From positions 1 to 46,381 of the forward strand of contig CALFAK010000120.1 in the NCBI GenBank assembly GCA_937948985.1: a stretch of 46,381 bases of DNA, in the 5' to 3' direction. Below, in pieces: positions 45,322-46,381 of the stretch. Under the pieces are notes generated by a model, which ran no database searches, was not told the DNA's origin, and saw nothing but the letters and a program-made list of their open reading frames with translations. Each line of letters starts with the position of its first letter. Position 1 is the first letter of the stretch. The translations under genes were made by a program, and so were the position numbers. Source of the DNA: an uncultured Neomegalonema sp. (lineage in GTDB: Bacteria > Pseudomonadota > Alphaproteobacteria > Rhodobacterales > Rhodobacteraceae).

Positions 45322-45576
45322 TTACTCAAAGCCGGCGGGTGCGGCACCCTTGGCATTGCCATCACCGTCGGTGACAATCTTCTGTACGCGCATTTCGGCC
45401 TGACGCAGTTTTTCTTCGCAATGCTTTTGCAAGGCCGCGCCACGCTCATAAATCGCAATGGATTTTTCAAGCGGGATGTCACCGCTATCGAGTTGATCGA
45501 CGATGGTTTCAAGCGCTTTCATCGCTTCTTCAAAACTCATCGCGGCGATTTTGTCCGCAACTTCTGCGTCGCTCAT
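45322..45576 (-). CDS. xseB: Exodeoxyribonuclease VII small subunit
   Basis: An 84-residue helical hairpin protein that binds XseA to form the single-strand-specific exonuclease VII. The family pattern is complete: MSFEEAMKALETIVDQLDSGDIPLEKSIAIYERGAALQKHCEEKLRQAEMRVQKI. The start overlaps the stop of the histone-deacetylase-like gene by 4 nt, and ispA starts 6 nt after its end, so all three share one transcript. Confidence 0.95.
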   Translation of the reverse strand: MSDAEVADKIAAMSFEEAMKALETIVDQLDSGDIPLEKSIAIYERGAALQKHCEEKLRQAEMRVQKIVTDGDGNAKGAAPAGFE

Positions 45577-46381
45577 CGGGCGGCCTTCATCATCGTTGAA
45601 ACATGGGCGGCGGTGGACGCCGCAAGTGCCGCAAGGTCATAACCGCCTTCGAGCAAGGATACCAGCTTACGCTCGCAGTGTTTTTCGGCCATCTCGCACA
45701 GGCGCTCGGTGATCCACACAAAATCCTCCACCTCAAGCTGAAGCGAGGCGAGCGGATCGGCGTGATGCGCGTCAAATCCGGCGGAGACGATGATCAGCTG
45801 CGGCTTGAAATCATCCAACGCGGGCAGGATAACCCGCTCATAGGCGGCGCGGAATTCGATACCGCCTGTGTTGTGACCCAGCGGTTGATTGAAGATATTG
45901 CCGACACCCGTCTCACTGACACGGCCCGTGCCGGGGAAAATCCCGCCCTCATGAGTCGATGCATAGAGAATTGTGGGATCATCTTCGACCACATCCTGCG
46001 TGCCATTGCCGTGATGGACATCGAAATCGACCACAGCAACACGCTCCAACCCGCGACTTTGCACGGCATGGCGCGCGGCAATGGCGGCGGTGCTGAACAG
46101 GCAAAAGCCCATCGCACGGGTTTTCTCGGCATGGTGGCCGGGGGGGCGGTGATCGCAAAACGCGTTAACCGCGTCATCCGCCAGCACCCTGTCCACCGCA
46201 TCACAGGACGCACCCACAGCGCGCAAAGCGGCTTCGACAGAGCCGGGGCTGATCCACGTGTCGGGATCAATATTGTTGATACCGCTGGAAGGTGCCGCCG
46301 CGAGGATTTCGTCTATATAGCTGCGCGGATGCGCCAGCTCGGCGATGCGATCATTCGCGAGAGGGGATTCAACGCGGATCA
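45573..46381 (-). CDS. Histone deacetylase family protein (5' end outside window)
   Basis: The frame is open to the right edge, so the N-terminus is missing; about 269 residues are visible. Family signs: VESPLANDRIAEL, then LAAAPSSGINNIDPDTWISPGSVEAALRAVGAS, the FCDHRPPGHHAEKTRAMGFCLF active-site region, VAVVDFDVHHGNGTQDV (metal site), LIIVSAGFDAHHADPLASLQLEVEDF and KLVSLLEGGYDL. All metal and catalytic His/Asp residues seen in this zinc-dependent deacetylase superfamily (acetoin utilisation/acetylpolyamine amidohydrolase type) are present. Bacterial substrates vary (acetylpolyamines, acetyl-lysine) and cannot be chosen here. First visible gene of the HDAC-xseB-ispA operon. Confidence 0.93.
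   Translation of the reverse strand, partial: IRVESPLANDRIAELAHPRSYIDEILAAAPSSGINNIDPDTWISPGSVEAALRAVGASCDAVDRVLADDAVNAFCDHRPPGHHAEKTRAMGFCLFSTAAIAARHAVQSRGLERVAVVDFDVHHGNGTQDVVEDDPTILYASTHEGGIFPGTGRVSETGVGNIFNQPLGHNTGGIEFRAAYERVILPALDDFKPQLIIVSAGFDAHHADPLASLQLEVEDFVWITERLCEMAEKHCERKLVSLLEGGYDLAALAASTAAHVSTMMKAAR

Overview
This 46.4 kb window reads as chromosomal core genome of an alphaproteobacterium of moderately high GC. Lineage evidence is the divK-pleD cell-cycle pair, a five-gene atpHAGDC F1 operon without the Fo genes, DUF3572, DUF484 beside xerC, and several fixed alphaproteobacterial neighbourhoods: rsfS-rlmH-gpmI-envC-ctpA-deacetylase-rppH, priA/fsa/DUF484/xerC, and HDAC-xseB-ispA. 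The gene order resembles Rhodobacterales-like relatives, but the exact taxon cannot be fixed from the sequence alone. No rRNA, tRNA, CRISPR array, insertion sequence, phage or plasmid gene was seen.

Layout. 1-2.7 kb: the end of a DUF983 membrane protein, then a tightly overlapped operon of EF-hand protein, ECF sigma factor, membrane anti-sigma candidate and CpxP/ZraP-like periplasmic sensor. 2.8-5.7 kb: pleD and divK (minus), then DUF3572 and a HAD protein (plus). 5.7-9.9 kb: dnaG and rpoD, overlapping and closed by a strong terminator. 9.9-18 kb: an odd thioredoxin-like protein (minus), then the ribosome/glycolysis/cell-wall run rsfS, rlmH, gpmI, an EnvC-like protein, ctpA, a degenerate divergent polysaccharide deacetylase and rppH. 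18.2-23.2 kb: the F1 ATP synthase operon (minus). 23.5-28.9 kb: priA (minus), then fsa, DUF484, xerC and ychJ. 28.9-32 kb: an S9 peptidase convergent with a class I fructose-bisphosphate aldolase. 32.1-36.7 kb: a Tyr/Gln/Pro-repeat glycine-zipper protein, a two-gene haem-sensor/nucleotide-cyclase unit, cobO and a proline-rich lipoprotein. 36.9-44.4 kb: yaaA, two tandem RTX proteins, then a radical SAM enzyme overlapped with a DUF547 lipoprotein. 44.4-46.4 kb: ispA, xseB and a truncated histone-deacetylase-like gene.

Most unusual points. A palindromic repeat, also present in intergenic copies nearby, is read in frame inside the 5' coding part of the EnvC-like gene. A perfect 13-bp inverted repeat between the two RTX genes covers the ribosome binding site of the second. 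A DUF3365-HAMP haem sensor is encoded 3 nt before a class III cyclase that carries a duplicated C-terminal helical domain of uncertain function. A thioredoxin-like protein has CX4C in place of CXXC. rsfS has a perfect Shine-Dalgarno but no ATG/GTG/TTG at the right distance. The radical SAM-DUF547 pair has no assignable substrate. Function statements rest on motif recognition by eye; no database search was run.
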